Below, in pieces: positions 9,953-17,419 of a DNA stretch of 64,000 nucleotides (position 1 is its first letter; every line of letters starts with the position of its first letter). The stretch is taken from contig NZ_CP014699.1 in the NCBI RefSeq assembly GCF_001642085.1, positions 558,001 through 622,000 of the forward strand. The letters run 5' to 3'. The translations under genes were made by a program, and so were the position numbers. The notes under the pieces were generated by a model. It searched no databases. It saw only the letters and a program-made list of their open reading frames with translations, and was not told the DNA's origin. This DNA comes from Streptococcus pantholopis. Lineage in GTDB: Bacteria > Bacillota > Bacilli > Lactobacillales > Streptococcaceae.

Positions 9953-10064
9953 AAGATACAAAGGCCGTTACAAGAGCAAAGCAAAAATAGGAAAATTGAC
10001 GAAGAATCGCTAAGACTCTAGGAAATTTTATCTTTTTTGCACAGCCCTTAGGCCGTGTTCAATT
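9953..10064 (-). repeat. Repeat element, short form, copy 2
   Basis: 112 bp with the same two ends but no 105-bp module. The middle carries an imperfect hairpin, GAATC-GCTAA-GACTC, and AT-rich flanks. It is nearly identical to the reverse complement of the copy at 25502-25613. Confidence 0.85.
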
Positions 10065-10068
10065 CAGC

Positions 10069-10284
10069 AAGATACAAAGGCCGTTAAGAACGCAAAAGGA
10101 AAATAGGCGGTAAGTCCGAAATCTTCGATTTCGCAGACGCACCCCTGCCAGAACGACTAGAAGGGTGCGGTCGACCGCTAGGACGACAAAGCTTTCAGAC
10201 GGCTACGGCTTTTCTACTCAATTGCTATTACAAAGCCATGATGTATGCCATCTTTTTCACTAGGATTTTAGGGCGTGTTCAATT
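10069..10284 (-). repeat. Repeat element, long form, copy 3
   Basis: 216 bp, with one module and the alternative distal segment (CTCAATTGCTATTACAAAGC...) that is shared with copies at 26694 and 28138 but not with copy 1. This shows mosaic exchange of segments. The region 10285-10546 after it is AT-rich with nothing I can name. Confidence 0.85.
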
Positions 10285-10523
10285 AGGGGAATTCAAGAAA
10301 GACTGCGATTGACTTATGTCAGAATTTTTTAAAAGCAGATTTTGATTCGTTGCTGTTTTTATGTCAAGGGATATGATGAAGCCTGTCATTGTAACAGCAA
10401 TTTCGACTGTGATAAATTTATAACATTTTCTACTATCAGTATAGCATTCCTAATTTTATTAGTCAACAAAAAAGTGAATTATTTTTAACATATTATCATT
10501 CAGTGATCTGACTGAGAACAGCC

Positions 10524-10552
10524 TTTAATATTTCCAGAAATTATGCTACAAT
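10524..10552 (+). promoter_or_regulatory. tpiA promoter
   Basis: Extended -10 TGCTACAAT ending at 10552, with weak -35 TTTAAT at 10524-10529 and 17 bp spacing. The leader is about 30 nt. Confidence 0.55.
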
Positions 10553-10588
10553 AGGAAACGTAAAATAAAATAAGAAGAGGTAAGTGAA

Positions 10589-11347
10589 ATGTCACGTAAA
10601 CCAATTATTGCAGGTAACTGGAAGATGAATAAAACAGCTGCTGAAGCGCGTGAGTTCATTGATGCAGTGAAAAATCAGATACCAGCAAATACGCTTGTTG
10701 ATACTGTTGTTGGTGCACCCGCTCTTTTCCTCGAAGGGATTAAAAAAGGCGTTCGGGATACTGAACTGAAAGTGGCAGCGCAAAATTGCTATTTTGAAGA
10801 CTACGGTGCCTTCACTGGGGAAAACAGTCCGGCGACTCTTGCCGCACTGAATGTTGACTATGTCATTATCGGACATTCAGAACGTCGGGATTACTTCCAT
10901 GAGACAGATGATGATATCAATAAAAAAGCCCATGCTATTTTCAGAAACGGTATGATTCCGATTATTTGCTGCGGGGAATCACTTGAAACTTATGAAGCAG
11001 GCAAGGCTGTTGAATTTGTTGGTGCTCAGGTTTCTGCAGCCCTTAAAGGTTTAACAGCTGAGCAGGTAGCTTCCTTAGTGCTGGCATATGAACCTATCTG
11101 GGCTATCGGTACTGGTAAATCAGCTACACAAGATGATGCTCAAAAAATGTGTAAGGCTGTCCGTGATGTTGTAGCAGCTGATTTTGGTCAAGAAGTTGCC
11201 GATAAGGTACGGGTTCAGTACGGCGGTTCTGTTAAACCTGAGAATATTGCTGATTACATGGCTTGTCCTGATGTTGACGGTGCTCTGGTCGGCGGTGCTT
11301 CTCTGCAGCCAGACAGTTTCCTTGCCCTGCTTGACTTCGTAAACTAA
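10589..11347 (+). CDS. tpiA: Triosephosphate isomerase
   Basis: 252 residues, full length. It interconverts dihydroxyacetone phosphate and glyceraldehyde 3-phosphate in glycolysis. Motifs: AGNWKMNKT (Lys/Asn active site), IIGHSERR with the electrophilic His, [15 protein letters not shown] with the catalytic Glu, and YGGSVKPEN and [10 protein letters not shown] for phosphate binding. ATG at 10589 follows AGAGGTAAG. It lies after tuf, as in S. mutans. Confidence 0.98.
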   Translation: MSRKPIIAGNWKMNKTAAEAREFIDAVKNQIPANTLVDTVVGAPALFLEGIKKGVRDTELKVAAQNCYFEDYGAFTGENSPATLAALNVDYVIIGHSERRDYFHETDDDINKKAHAIFRNGMIPIICCGESLETYEAGKAVEFVGAQVSAALKGLTAEQVASLVLAYEPIWAIGTGKSATQDDAQKMCKAVRDVVAADFGQEVADKVRVQYGGSVKPENIADYMACPDVDGALVGGASLQPDSFLALLDFVN

Positions 11348-11380
11348 GTTTTTTTAGATACTGGCGAAAACTGACAATAT

Positions 11381-11441
11381 AAAAAGGCATTCTTTTAGGC
11401 TGAAGCTGGTTGGCAATCAGTATAAAAGAAGGCCTTTTACT
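11381..11441 (+). terminator. tpiA terminator
   Basis: Long hairpin AAAAAGGC ... GGCCTTTT with additional ATTCTTTT/AAAAGAA pairing, ending in a T-rich stretch near 11439. Confidence 0.5.
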
Positions 11442-11471
11442 ATTTTGCAGTCCATTTCTGTCAAAGCAGCA

Positions 11472-11515
11472 AAAAGGTTTCAAATTCAGCTTTAAGCTGT
11501 GATTTGAAACCTTTT
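11472..11515. terminator. Bidirectional terminator between tpiA and the 27-aa gene
   Basis: Perfect 14-bp stem AAAAGGTTTCAAAT (11472-11485) / ATTTGAAACCTTTT (11502-11515). Read on the minus strand, it follows the small gene at 11555-11638 and ends in a T run. Confidence 0.8.
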
Positions 11516-11554
11516 CTCTTCGTATAGACGATTCATTCAGTGTTGCCAAGCAGA

Positions 11555-11638
11555 CTAACGGTGTGTGTAGTAATAAGCGTAAGTCCATGCAGCAACATTA
11601 GGAACAACAACCAAACCAATTACAGCAGCTGTAGCCAT
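11555..11638 (-). CDS. 27-residue hydrophobic peptide, function unknown
   Basis: The minus strand has AAAGGAGGTGAGCTT then ATG at 11638 and TAG at 11555. The product starts MATAAVIGLVVVPNVAAW and ends TYAYYYTHR: one hydrophobic segment (~2-18), then an aromatic and basic tail. This is below usual gene-calling limits. Support comes from the near-perfect Shine-Dalgarno at correct distance, a perfect terminator 40 bp downstream on the same strand, and the upstream repeat element positioned as in front of all the other genes. It could be a membrane regulatory peptide, a toxin or a signalling peptide; nothing here decides between them. I do not recognise the sequence. Confidence 0.6.
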   Translation of the reverse strand: MATAAVIGLVVVPNVAAWTYAYYYTHR

Positions 11639-11657
11639 AAGCTCACCTCCTTTCAAC

Positions 11658-12077
11658 AAGATACAAAGGCCGTTAAGAACGCAAAAGGAAAATAGGCGGT
11701 AAGTCCGAAATCTTCGATTTCGCAGACGCCCCCCTGCCAGAACGACTAGAAGGGTGCGGCAGGCTGCAAAGACTGCAAAGCCTTCAGACGTTTACGGCTG
11801 GCGGTAAGTCCGAAATCTTTGATTTCGCAGACGCCCCCCTGCCAGAACGACTAGAAGGGTGCGGCAGGCTGCAAAGACTGCAAAGCCTTCAGACGTTTAC
11901 GGCTGGCGGTAAGTCCGAAATCTTCGATTTCGCAGACGCCCCCCTGCCAGAACGACTAGAAGGGTGCGGCAGGCTGTAAAGACTGCAAAGCCTTCAGATG
12001 TTTACGGCTGCCTAACTGTGAAATCAGTTCTATATTTGACCATGCTTTTTCCCGCAGCGTTTAGGGCGTGTTCAATT
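11658..12077 (-). repeat. Repeat element, long form with three tandem 105-bp modules, copy 4
   Basis: 420 bp from AAGATACAAAGGCCGTT to GGGCGTGTTCAATT. The module start GGCGGTAAGTCCGAAATC recurs at 11695, 11800 and 11905, an exact 105-bp period, with only a few substitutions between units. The gene-proximal end sits 8 bp before the Shine-Dalgarno of the 27-aa gene. Confidence 0.9.
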
Positions 12078-12080
12078 ACC

Positions 12081-12092
12081 AAGATACAAAGC
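12081..12092 (-). repeat. Isolated repeat-element end
   Basis: AAGATACAAAG restarts 3 bp after copy 4 but then diverges. It looks like the stump of a further head-to-tail copy. Confidence 0.5.
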
Positions 12093-12184
12093 TCGTTCGA
12101 ACACACAGCAACAGCGGGCGTTTAGACGAAGAGCTGGGACAGACTATGTTTCTTAAAATAATGATAATAGTATTCGTTTTATTA

Positions 12185-12208
12185 CAACAGGACATGTGTG
12201 TCCTGTTG
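12185..12208. promoter_or_regulatory. Palindromic operator candidate upstream of the ABC operon
   Basis: Perfect 10-bp arms CAACAGGACA (12185-12194) and TGTCCTGTTG (12199-12208) with spacer TGTG. The right arm overlaps the -35 hexamer of the promoter for the ABC genes. No T run follows, so it is not a terminator. A dimeric repressor (TetR, MarR or PadR type) is likely, but none is encoded next to it. Confidence 0.65.
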
Positions 12209-12233
12209 AAGAGGAACTGTGACTTGATACAAT
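12206..12233 (+). promoter_or_regulatory. Promoter of the ABC exporter operon
   Basis: TTGAAG at 12206-12211, 16 bp, then TACAAT at 12228-12233 with an upstream TG (extended -10 TGATACAAT). It overlaps the palindrome at 12185-12208. Confidence 0.65.
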
Positions 12234-12270
12234 GCTAAAATAAGAAATGAAGTACAGTGAGAGGCAAGGA

Positions 12271-13104
12271 ATGGATAAAATTAAGGCTGTCGGTCTGTCA
12301 AAAAGTTTTAACAAGCATGTGGCTTTAAATCAGATTTCTTTTTCTGTGAAAGAAGGAGAAATTTTTGGTTTTCTGGGTCCATCGGGTGCTGGCAAGACAA
12401 CTGCCATCAATATCGTAACGAATCAGCTGAAAGCTGATAGTGGGCGAGCTGAGATATTGGGGAAAAATGCTCAGCATCTTCAGGCAGCTGACTATATGAA
12501 AATGGGTATTATGAGTGACACAGTCGGCTTTTATGAAAAATTGACCGTATATAAAAATCTGGAATTTTTTGCACGTTTTCACAGAGTTCCAATGAGGAGA
12601 GTCGATGAACTGCTGAAGAGTCTGGAGTTATATGATGACCGCCATAAGAAAGCTGATAAACTTTCAACCGGAATGCGGCAGAGACTGTTGCTCATCAGGG
12701 CGATTCTCCATGATCCGGAAGTGATTTTCTTAGATGAGCCGACATCGGGTATGGATCCGACTTTGGCACAAAAAGTCCATAATGTCCTGCTGGGATTAAA
12801 GTCTAAAGGTCTGGCTATTTTTTTAACAACGCATAATATGCAGGAGGCGAGCAGGCTGTGCGATAATATTGCCCTGCTGCATCGCGGAAAGATTTTAGAG
12901 TACGGCAGTCCGGCCTCTATCATTGAGAAATACCGTACTGATGACCATGTCTACCTACGTTACCGCAACGGCCGGGAAAAAATGGTTCCTAAAGATGAAG
13001 TGGACAGCCATTGGAGTTCAGAAGTTATCAGTATGCATACTCTTGAACCGGATTTAGAAGCAGTCTTTATCAAATTAACGGGAGAAAAATGGCATGATGA
13101 ATAA
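12271..13104 (+). CDS. ABC transporter ATP-binding protein
   Basis: 277 residues. Walker A is GPSGAGKT, the signature motif is LSTGMRQRL, Walker B is VIFLDEPTSGMD, and the H-loop is TTHNM. The C-terminal ~60 residues (DDHVYLRYRNGREK to LEPDLEAVFIKLTGEKW) are typical of ABC-2 exporter ATPases of the multidrug or bacteriocin-immunity type. The ATG at 12271 follows GAGGCAAGGA and is preferred over an upstream in-frame ATG at 12247 without a Shine-Dalgarno. It overlaps the permease gene by 11 bp. Substrate is unknown; the operator upstream suggests inducible export or self-resistance. Confidence 0.85.
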   Translation: MDKIKAVGLSKSFNKHVALNQISFSVKEGEIFGFLGPSGAGKTTAINIVTNQLKADSGRAEILGKNAQHLQAADYMKMGIMSDTVGFYEKLTVYKNLEFFARFHRVPMRRVDELLKSLELYDDRHKKADKLSTGMRQRLLLIRAILHDPEVIFLDEPTSGMDPTLAQKVHNVLLGLKSKGLAIFLTTHNMQEASRLCDNIALLHRGKILEYGSPASIIEKYRTDDHVYLRYRNGREKMVPKDEVDSHWSSEVISMHTLEPDLEAVFIKLTGEKWHDE

Positions 13105-13786
13105 ATTGAGAAGTTTGCTTTGGCTGCGCTGGCAGTTTTTGCTGAGTAATAAACTGTTTATGTTTATGGTACTGACACCACCCTTTTATGTTTTGCTCCT
13201 GTCAACCATCGGGGATTCGTCGGTTACGGCGGCTTACATTGGTACTGGAATTAACACAGTCTACAGCATAACTGCTGGATCTTTTATCTCTATGATGATA
13301 GCAGAAGAAAAGGAAAAAAAGAACCTTAAAACCTTAATCTTAACTGGAGTTAATCAGAAAGAATACATTCTCAGTGTTATTCTGTTTCCAATTTGTTTTT
13401 CTTTGGCGGCCAGTATTCTGCTCCCTTTATTACTCCATGTCCGGAACATGGACTGGGGAAAGTTTTTACTTGTTGTCGGTTTGACCATTGTTATTTTTGT
13501 CCTGCTTAATTTATTAATTGCCTTTTTAGCTAAAAACCAAATGCAGGCCAGTTTGTTTAGTCTGAGTTTATATTTGCTGGCTAACTTTTTACCGATTTTA
13601 GCTGCAGAGATTAAGTGGTTAAAAAATGTGCTGGACTGGTCCTTTATCGGTGCTAATTCCAAATATTTTTCACAGCTGGCTGATTTTGAACTGACGGATC
13701 CATCTCTGCTGGCTTTAGTCCTGTGGATTCTTTTAGCTGGTACAGCCTTATATTTTGCCTATAAGCGCAATAGGAAACTGACATAA
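13094..13786 (+). CDS. ABC-2 type transporter permease
   Basis: 230 residues with about six membrane helices, including an N-terminal one (~16-38) and four or five between ~50 and 224. EEKEKKNLKTLILTGVNQKEYILS after the second helix is the usual cytoplasmic coupling segment of ABC-2 permeases. The start overlaps the ATPase gene, so the pair is translationally coupled and forms one exporter. Confidence 0.8.
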   Translation: MMNKLRSLLWLRWQFLLSNKLFMFMVLTPPFYVLLLSTIGDSSVTAAYIGTGINTVYSITAGSFISMMIAEEKEKKNLKTLILTGVNQKEYILSVILFPICFSLAASILLPLLLHVRNMDWGKFLLVVGLTIVIFVLLNLLIAFLAKNQMQASLFSLSLYLLANFLPILAAEIKWLKNVLDWSFIGANSKYFSQLADFELTDPSLLALVLWILLAGTALYFAYKRNRKLT

Positions 13787-13833
13787 AAACAAACAAAAAT
13801 ATAAGTTGGGAATATATTGGTTTGCTTCACTTT

Positions 13834-13859
13834 TTAAGCTCTAGGGGCTGTGTTCAATT
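13834..13859 (-). repeat. Isolated repeat-element end
   Basis: Ends in GGGGCTGTGTTCAATT, matching the distal end of the repeat family (GGCCGTGTTCAATT). The other end is missing; a terminator starts 5 bp later. Confidence 0.45.
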
Positions 13860-13864
13860 CAAAC

Positions 13865-13900
13865 AAAGAAAGCTGAGACGTTTTGTCTCAGCTTTCTTTT
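13865..13900. terminator. Bidirectional terminator between the ABC operon and murN
   Basis: Perfect stem AAAGAAAGCTGAGAC (13865-13879) / GTCTCAGCTTTCTTT (13885-13899), with T runs on both sides. Confidence 0.9.
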
Positions 13901-13946
13901 GGGTTATAGGGTCGGTTTAGGAGCAGTCACAGTTGCATTTTTTATT

Positions 13947-15179
13947 CTACTGCCGTCCTAAAATTTTTTTAAGTCCCTGAAGAAATTTGGCTTTCAAGGG
14001 ATGGGGATAGTAGCGGAAGGTGCCTGTTTTTCGTGTGATGTAGCCATTGAAATTTTGTTTGAACCGAAGGACACCGTCGGAACCATCAAACTCACCAGTA
14101 ATACCGAGTAAATTATAGGTTTTAATACCACGTTGCATGGCCTCTAGCATGACATATTCCTGCAGCAGGGCCGGAGCATAGAATTTGTTGAACTCAGGAT
14201 AGGAGCCGCTAAATAAATAAACAGCTTCCTGCGGTGTATAGATGAAGAGGCTGGCTGCCAAAACTACATCTTCAGAACCATATTTGGCAATCAGTTCCTC
14301 TGCTTCGGCAATACGAACAGAAAAAGTTTCAAACTGGCTTGTGATTTCCCGCAGCTGATTTTGTTTTTTTTCAGATGGCTTGGCAGCTAAATCGGTTTTC
14401 AGTTTGCTTATTTTTTGTCCAAGTCTGTCTTGGTCTTTTTGCAGATTAGCGAGATAATCTTGGAAATTGAGACTGGCAATCATAAATTCACAGTCACGGC
14501 CAAAGCTGTCATAGAAGTCCTGATAATAATCAAGCGGTTTGTCTTGATAATCACGGCGGTTAGATGTAGCGGCAGTGACCTCTTTGAAAATAGTCAATTC
14601 ATCTCGTTTTAAAGGGCGCAATTTGATACCGAAAGTCTTGGCTTTTTTAATCAGCGGGCGGCCTTTTTTGCTGAACGACTTGATGAGACTGGCCGGTTCA
14701 AGTTCAGTTAAATCCTTAACATAATGCCAATCGGGCTCGCCTCCCGGATAGCCGGTCAGCAGACCGTCATGCTCATAGCCTGCATTCAGTAGATTGTCAA
14801 TCATTTCCGGACGATTCTGATCAATCGGCTGGCCGTTAGTATCAAAGGTTTGGTAGGTGTCGTAAGGTTTAACGATAAGTTCTAAAGCACCCTTCTTTTT
14901 AGCATAATCTCGAAGTTCCTCATAGAAAACGTCCAGATAGCGGCGATCAGCGACTGCCGGTCCGGAATTGATTTCCATATGAAGCCCTCCGGTCATAGGC
15001 ATGCTGTAAAGAAGAGCTGCGACAAGGACAGTGTCTTCTTTGCTGTAAGCGATAAATTCGACAGCAGCACCCCGTTTTTTCAGTAAGTCAGCCATCTGGA
15101 CAGACTGCATAAAGGATTTATAAGAGAGTGACTGGCAGAAATCAACGAATTGTTCTTGACTTAAAGTTGTTAAAGGCAT
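13947..15179 (-). CDS. murN: FemAB-family aminoacyltransferase MurN (peptidoglycan branch peptide)
   Basis: 410 residues, matching pneumococcal MurN in length and in its N-terminal style (SYKSFMQSVQMADLLKKRG). FemABX acyltransferases move amino acids from tRNA onto the lysine of lipid II to form interpeptide bridges; MurN adds the second residue. Two GNAT-like lobes are separated by a helical arm (~245-290, charged coiled coil). The Gly-rich SGSYPEFNKFYAPALLQEYVMLEAM and NLLGITGEFDGSDGVLRFKQNFNG segments are typical. It is second in the operon; its ATG shares one base with the murM stop (TAATG). Confidence 0.88.
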   Translation of the reverse strand: MPLTTLSQEQFVDFCQSLSYKSFMQSVQMADLLKKRGAAVEFIAYSKEDTVLVAALLYSMPMTGGLHMEINSGPAVADRRYLDVFYEELRDYAKKKGALELIVKPYDTYQTFDTNGQPIDQNRPEMIDNLLNAGYEHDGLLTGYPGGEPDWHYVKDLTELEPASLIKSFSKKGRPLIKKAKTFGIKLRPLKRDELTIFKEVTAATSNRRDYQDKPLDYYQDFYDSFGRDCEFMIASLNFQDYLANLQKDQDRLGQKISKLKTDLAAKPSEKKQNQLREITSQFETFSVRIAEAEELIAKYGSEDVVLAASLFIYTPQEAVYLFSGSYPEFNKFYAPALLQEYVMLEAMQRGIKTYNLLGITGEFDGSDGVLRFKQNFNGYITRKTGTFRYYPHPLKAKFLQGLKKILGRQ

Positions 15180-16390
15180 TAGTGATTATTCCTCTTTTTT
15201 CTGGCCTCATAGGCGTAATTTGCTAAAGGATAGAGCCATTTATTGACAGGGATATTGAATTCGCCGATAAATTCTTCAATTGTCGGGTTGAAATTGGCTT
15301 TAAATTTGGTCAGGCCGTCATCCAGACTGCCTTCCACCCCTCCCATATTAGCCCAAATGATCCCATCGTTATAGGCATCTTCAAAAACTTTGGGGTAAAG
15401 AGAGTACTGCGGGTAGAATTTTTTGAAAGCATCATTCATGCCGGCATAGAGCATTTCCATAACATTGCCAAAGCGAACAGAAAGAATGCCGGCAATAATC
15501 AGCTCATCAGGATATTGGCTGACATAGTCTTCGAATTCGGTGATATATTTGCTGACTGAGGCTTCTTGCTGCTTGAGCTTGGTCAAACGTTTTTTCTGAT
15601 GTTCTCCGGTCTCAGACAGATCTTTTTGAATCTGAGTTAGCTGTTCTTTGTACTCTTGCAGGCGTTTAGACAGATTGACTTTAGCAAGGTGCAGATAGGC
15701 ATTGTCTCCGTATATGGTCATCATTTTTTTGAAATAATCTTCATTACGTAAGGCTACCCCTTTACGGTTTTCAGTTAAAGCCACCACATCTGCGAAAGCT
15801 TTGACATCAGTAATGTCGCCGCGGCTGGTTTCTACTCCTCGTTTCTGGGCATCCTTCATCAATCGTTTCGTATGTTTGGGGAAAGTTGCTGTTAGATTAC
15901 TGTCTGTGTAGACATTAGCCTGGAAACGCGGCTGGATGCTCTCTGCAATTGCCTTAGTTCGGCCTGTCCAGCGGGCTCCGGCCTCCTGAAGGTGAGCCAG
16001 CTGGGCAAGCGTTTCAGTGTTTTCCTCTGCTTCCTGCTCTATCTTGTACTGTTTAAGAAGTAGGGCAGGGTCAAACTTAATAAAAAGTGCCTGTTTTGTT
16101 TTTCCGTAGGCTTTCAAAGCAGTTATCACTTCTTTAACCAGAGCAGAATCATTATAATCCATAACGGGTCCGCGCGGGATATAGAGCATGGTCATTCCGA
16201 GCAGCAAAGGTCTGATAAGAACAGATGCTGAGGCCACCAGCACACCCTCTTGGTAAAAGCCTAAGCGTTCGTTGCCCCAGTTATCCTTGACTTGTGCCCA
16301 GTCAGAGCTTTGCAGGAGGTTGGTCTGCTTGCTGGCTTTGACAAACTCATCATGTTCTGTCTTTGAAATCCCAATTTTGTATGTAACCAT
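15179..16390 (-). CDS. murM: FemAB-family aminoacyltransferase MurM (first bridge residue)
   Basis: 403 residues from the ATG at 16390 (MVTYKIGISKTEHDEF). FemAB family: LYIPRGPVMD, a central coiled-coil arm (~250-290) and GMNDAFKKFYPQYSLYPKVFEDAYNDG near the end. MurM adds Ser or Ala to the stem lysine and can affect beta-lactam susceptibility. The start overlaps the upstream HAD stop (TAATG), so translation is coupled. An upstream in-frame ATG at 16405 is possible but has no Shine-Dalgarno. The order murM then murN is as in pneumococcus. Confidence 0.87.
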   Translation of the reverse strand: MVTYKIGISKTEHDEFVKASKQTNLLQSSDWAQVKDNWGNERLGFYQEGVLVASASVLIRPLLLGMTMLYIPRGPVMDYNDSALVKEVITALKAYGKTKQALFIKFDPALLLKQYKIEQEAEENTETLAQLAHLQEAGARWTGRTKAIAESIQPRFQANVYTDSNLTATFPKHTKRLMKDAQKRGVETSRGDITDVKAFADVVALTENRKGVALRNEDYFKKMMTIYGDNAYLHLAKVNLSKRLQEYKEQLTQIQKDLSETGEHQKKRLTKLKQQEASVSKYITEFEDYVSQYPDELIIAGILSVRFGNVMEMLYAGMNDAFKKFYPQYSLYPKVFEDAYNDGIIWANMGGVEGSLDDGLTKFKANFNPTIEEFIGEFNIPVNKWLYPLANYAYEARKKRNNH

Positions 16391-17199
16391 TATTTTAGTA
16401 CCCATTGGCGAATCGCATAGGCTACGCCGCTTTCTTCATTTGATTTTGTAATATAATGAGCCAGATTTTTAATTTCTTCTACAGCATTGGCCATGGCTAC
16501 TGGCGTCCCAGCGGCCTCCAGCATTGCCCGATCATTTGCTTCATCGCCTATTGCCATTGTTTCATCGGCACTCAGACCCAGCTGTTGGGCTAAATGAGTG
16601 AGAGCCTTGCCTTTGCTGGCCTCTTTATTGATAATTTCCAGATAAAAGGGAGTTGATTTGACAATGGTGTATTTATCATAGAGTTCCTGAGGAAGTTTAG
16701 CAATGGCTGCATCTAAAATCTCTGGCTCGTCAATCATCATAACTTTAACAATTTCATGACCTGCCATTTCTTCCGGTGTCCGGTAAAAGACCGGCATATC
16801 AACGAGTGTTGCTTCGTGAACAGTATATTTGCCGATATCTCTGTTAGCGGTATAAATGCCTTTTTTAGTGATAGCATGGAGGTGGACATTGATTTTGCGA
16901 CTCCAAAACTCAAGATCCAGATAGTCTTCATAGGTCAGCGTTTTTTTAATCACATCAGCGCCTTTAGCTGTATCCTGCACCAAACTGCCATTGAAGGTAA
17001 TGACATAATCCCCTTCATCTTTCAGTTTCAGTTCTGTCAGCAGATTTTGAACACCGGCAAGCGGACGGCCGGTGGCTAAAACAATTTTAGTCCCCTGTTT
17101 CTTAGCAGCCTGAATCGCTTCATAAACGTCAGGCGTAATTTTCCGGTCCTTAGTAATAAGAGTGCCGTCAATATCAACAGCAACAAGTTTAATCGACAT
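16390..17199 (-). CDS. Cof-type HAD hydrolase (sugar phosphatase-like)
   Basis: 269 residues. HAD motifs: VDIDGTLI (motif I), ATGR (motif II), the Lys in SKGKALTHLAQQLGL and GDEANDRAMLEAAG (motif IV); the C2B cap lies between them. Cof-type enzymes dephosphorylate sugar phosphates or pyridoxal phosphate in the cytosol. The start at 17199 follows GGAGAATATC; longer in-frame starts lack a site. It is the first gene of the HAD-murM-murN operon. Confidence 0.85.
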   Translation of the reverse strand: MSIKLVAVDIDGTLITKDRKITPDVYEAIQAAKKQGTKIVLATGRPLAGVQNLLTELKLKDEGDYVITFNGSLVQDTAKGADVIKKTLTYEDYLDLEFWSRKINVHLHAITKKGIYTANRDIGKYTVHEATLVDMPVFYRTPEEMAGHEIVKVMMIDEPEILDAAIAKLPQELYDKYTIVKSTPFYLEIINKEASKGKALTHLAQQLGLSADETMAIGDEANDRAMLEAAGTPVAMANAVEEIKNLAHYITKSNEESGVAYAIRQWVLK

Positions 17200-17233
17200 G
17201 ATATTCTCCATAATCTGAAAATTTCTATATACT

Positions 17234-17262
17234 ATATTACTAAAAAATGCGTTTTTTGTCAT
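17234..17262 (-). promoter_or_regulatory. Promoter of the HAD-murM-murN operon
   Basis: On the minus strand, ATGACA (17262-17257), 17 bp, TAATAT (17239-17234). The leader would be about 28 nt. Confidence 0.65.
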
Positions 17263-17337
17263 GACAGATTTTGCAGATGCACCAAGGGCAGTATAATTAA
17301 AAAGTCTGTCTTATCGTGCGTGTATCTTCACAAATAC

Positions 17338-17388
17338 AAACAGCCAGTCATGCTTAAATAACGATGAGGCATTCAGACTGGCTGTTTT
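17338..17388 (-). terminator. Terminator after the HD hydrolase gene
   Basis: Stem AAACAGCCAGTC (17338-17349) / GACTGGCTGTTTT (17376-17388), 26-nt loop. It lies just 3' of the minus-strand gene ending at 17420. Confidence 0.55.
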
Positions 17389-17419
17389 GATTTAGCAGCA
17401 AAAAGAAGGCGGGTCTCAA

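Noticed and set aside
9739..10284. Repeat copies as BOX, RUP or SPRITE elements of pneumococcus
   Set aside because: The ends and module sequence do not resemble those families as I know them; comparison is from memory, so a database check is still needed.
11232..11588. 118-residue minus-strand ORF overlapping tpiA
   Set aside because: It is antisense to tpiA, has no Shine-Dalgarno and overlaps the terminators; the 27-aa ORF next to it has real signals.
11658..12077. Tandem 105-bp units as a CRISPR array
   Set aside because: The whole unit repeats, with no variable spacers; period is 105 bp, and no cas genes are near.
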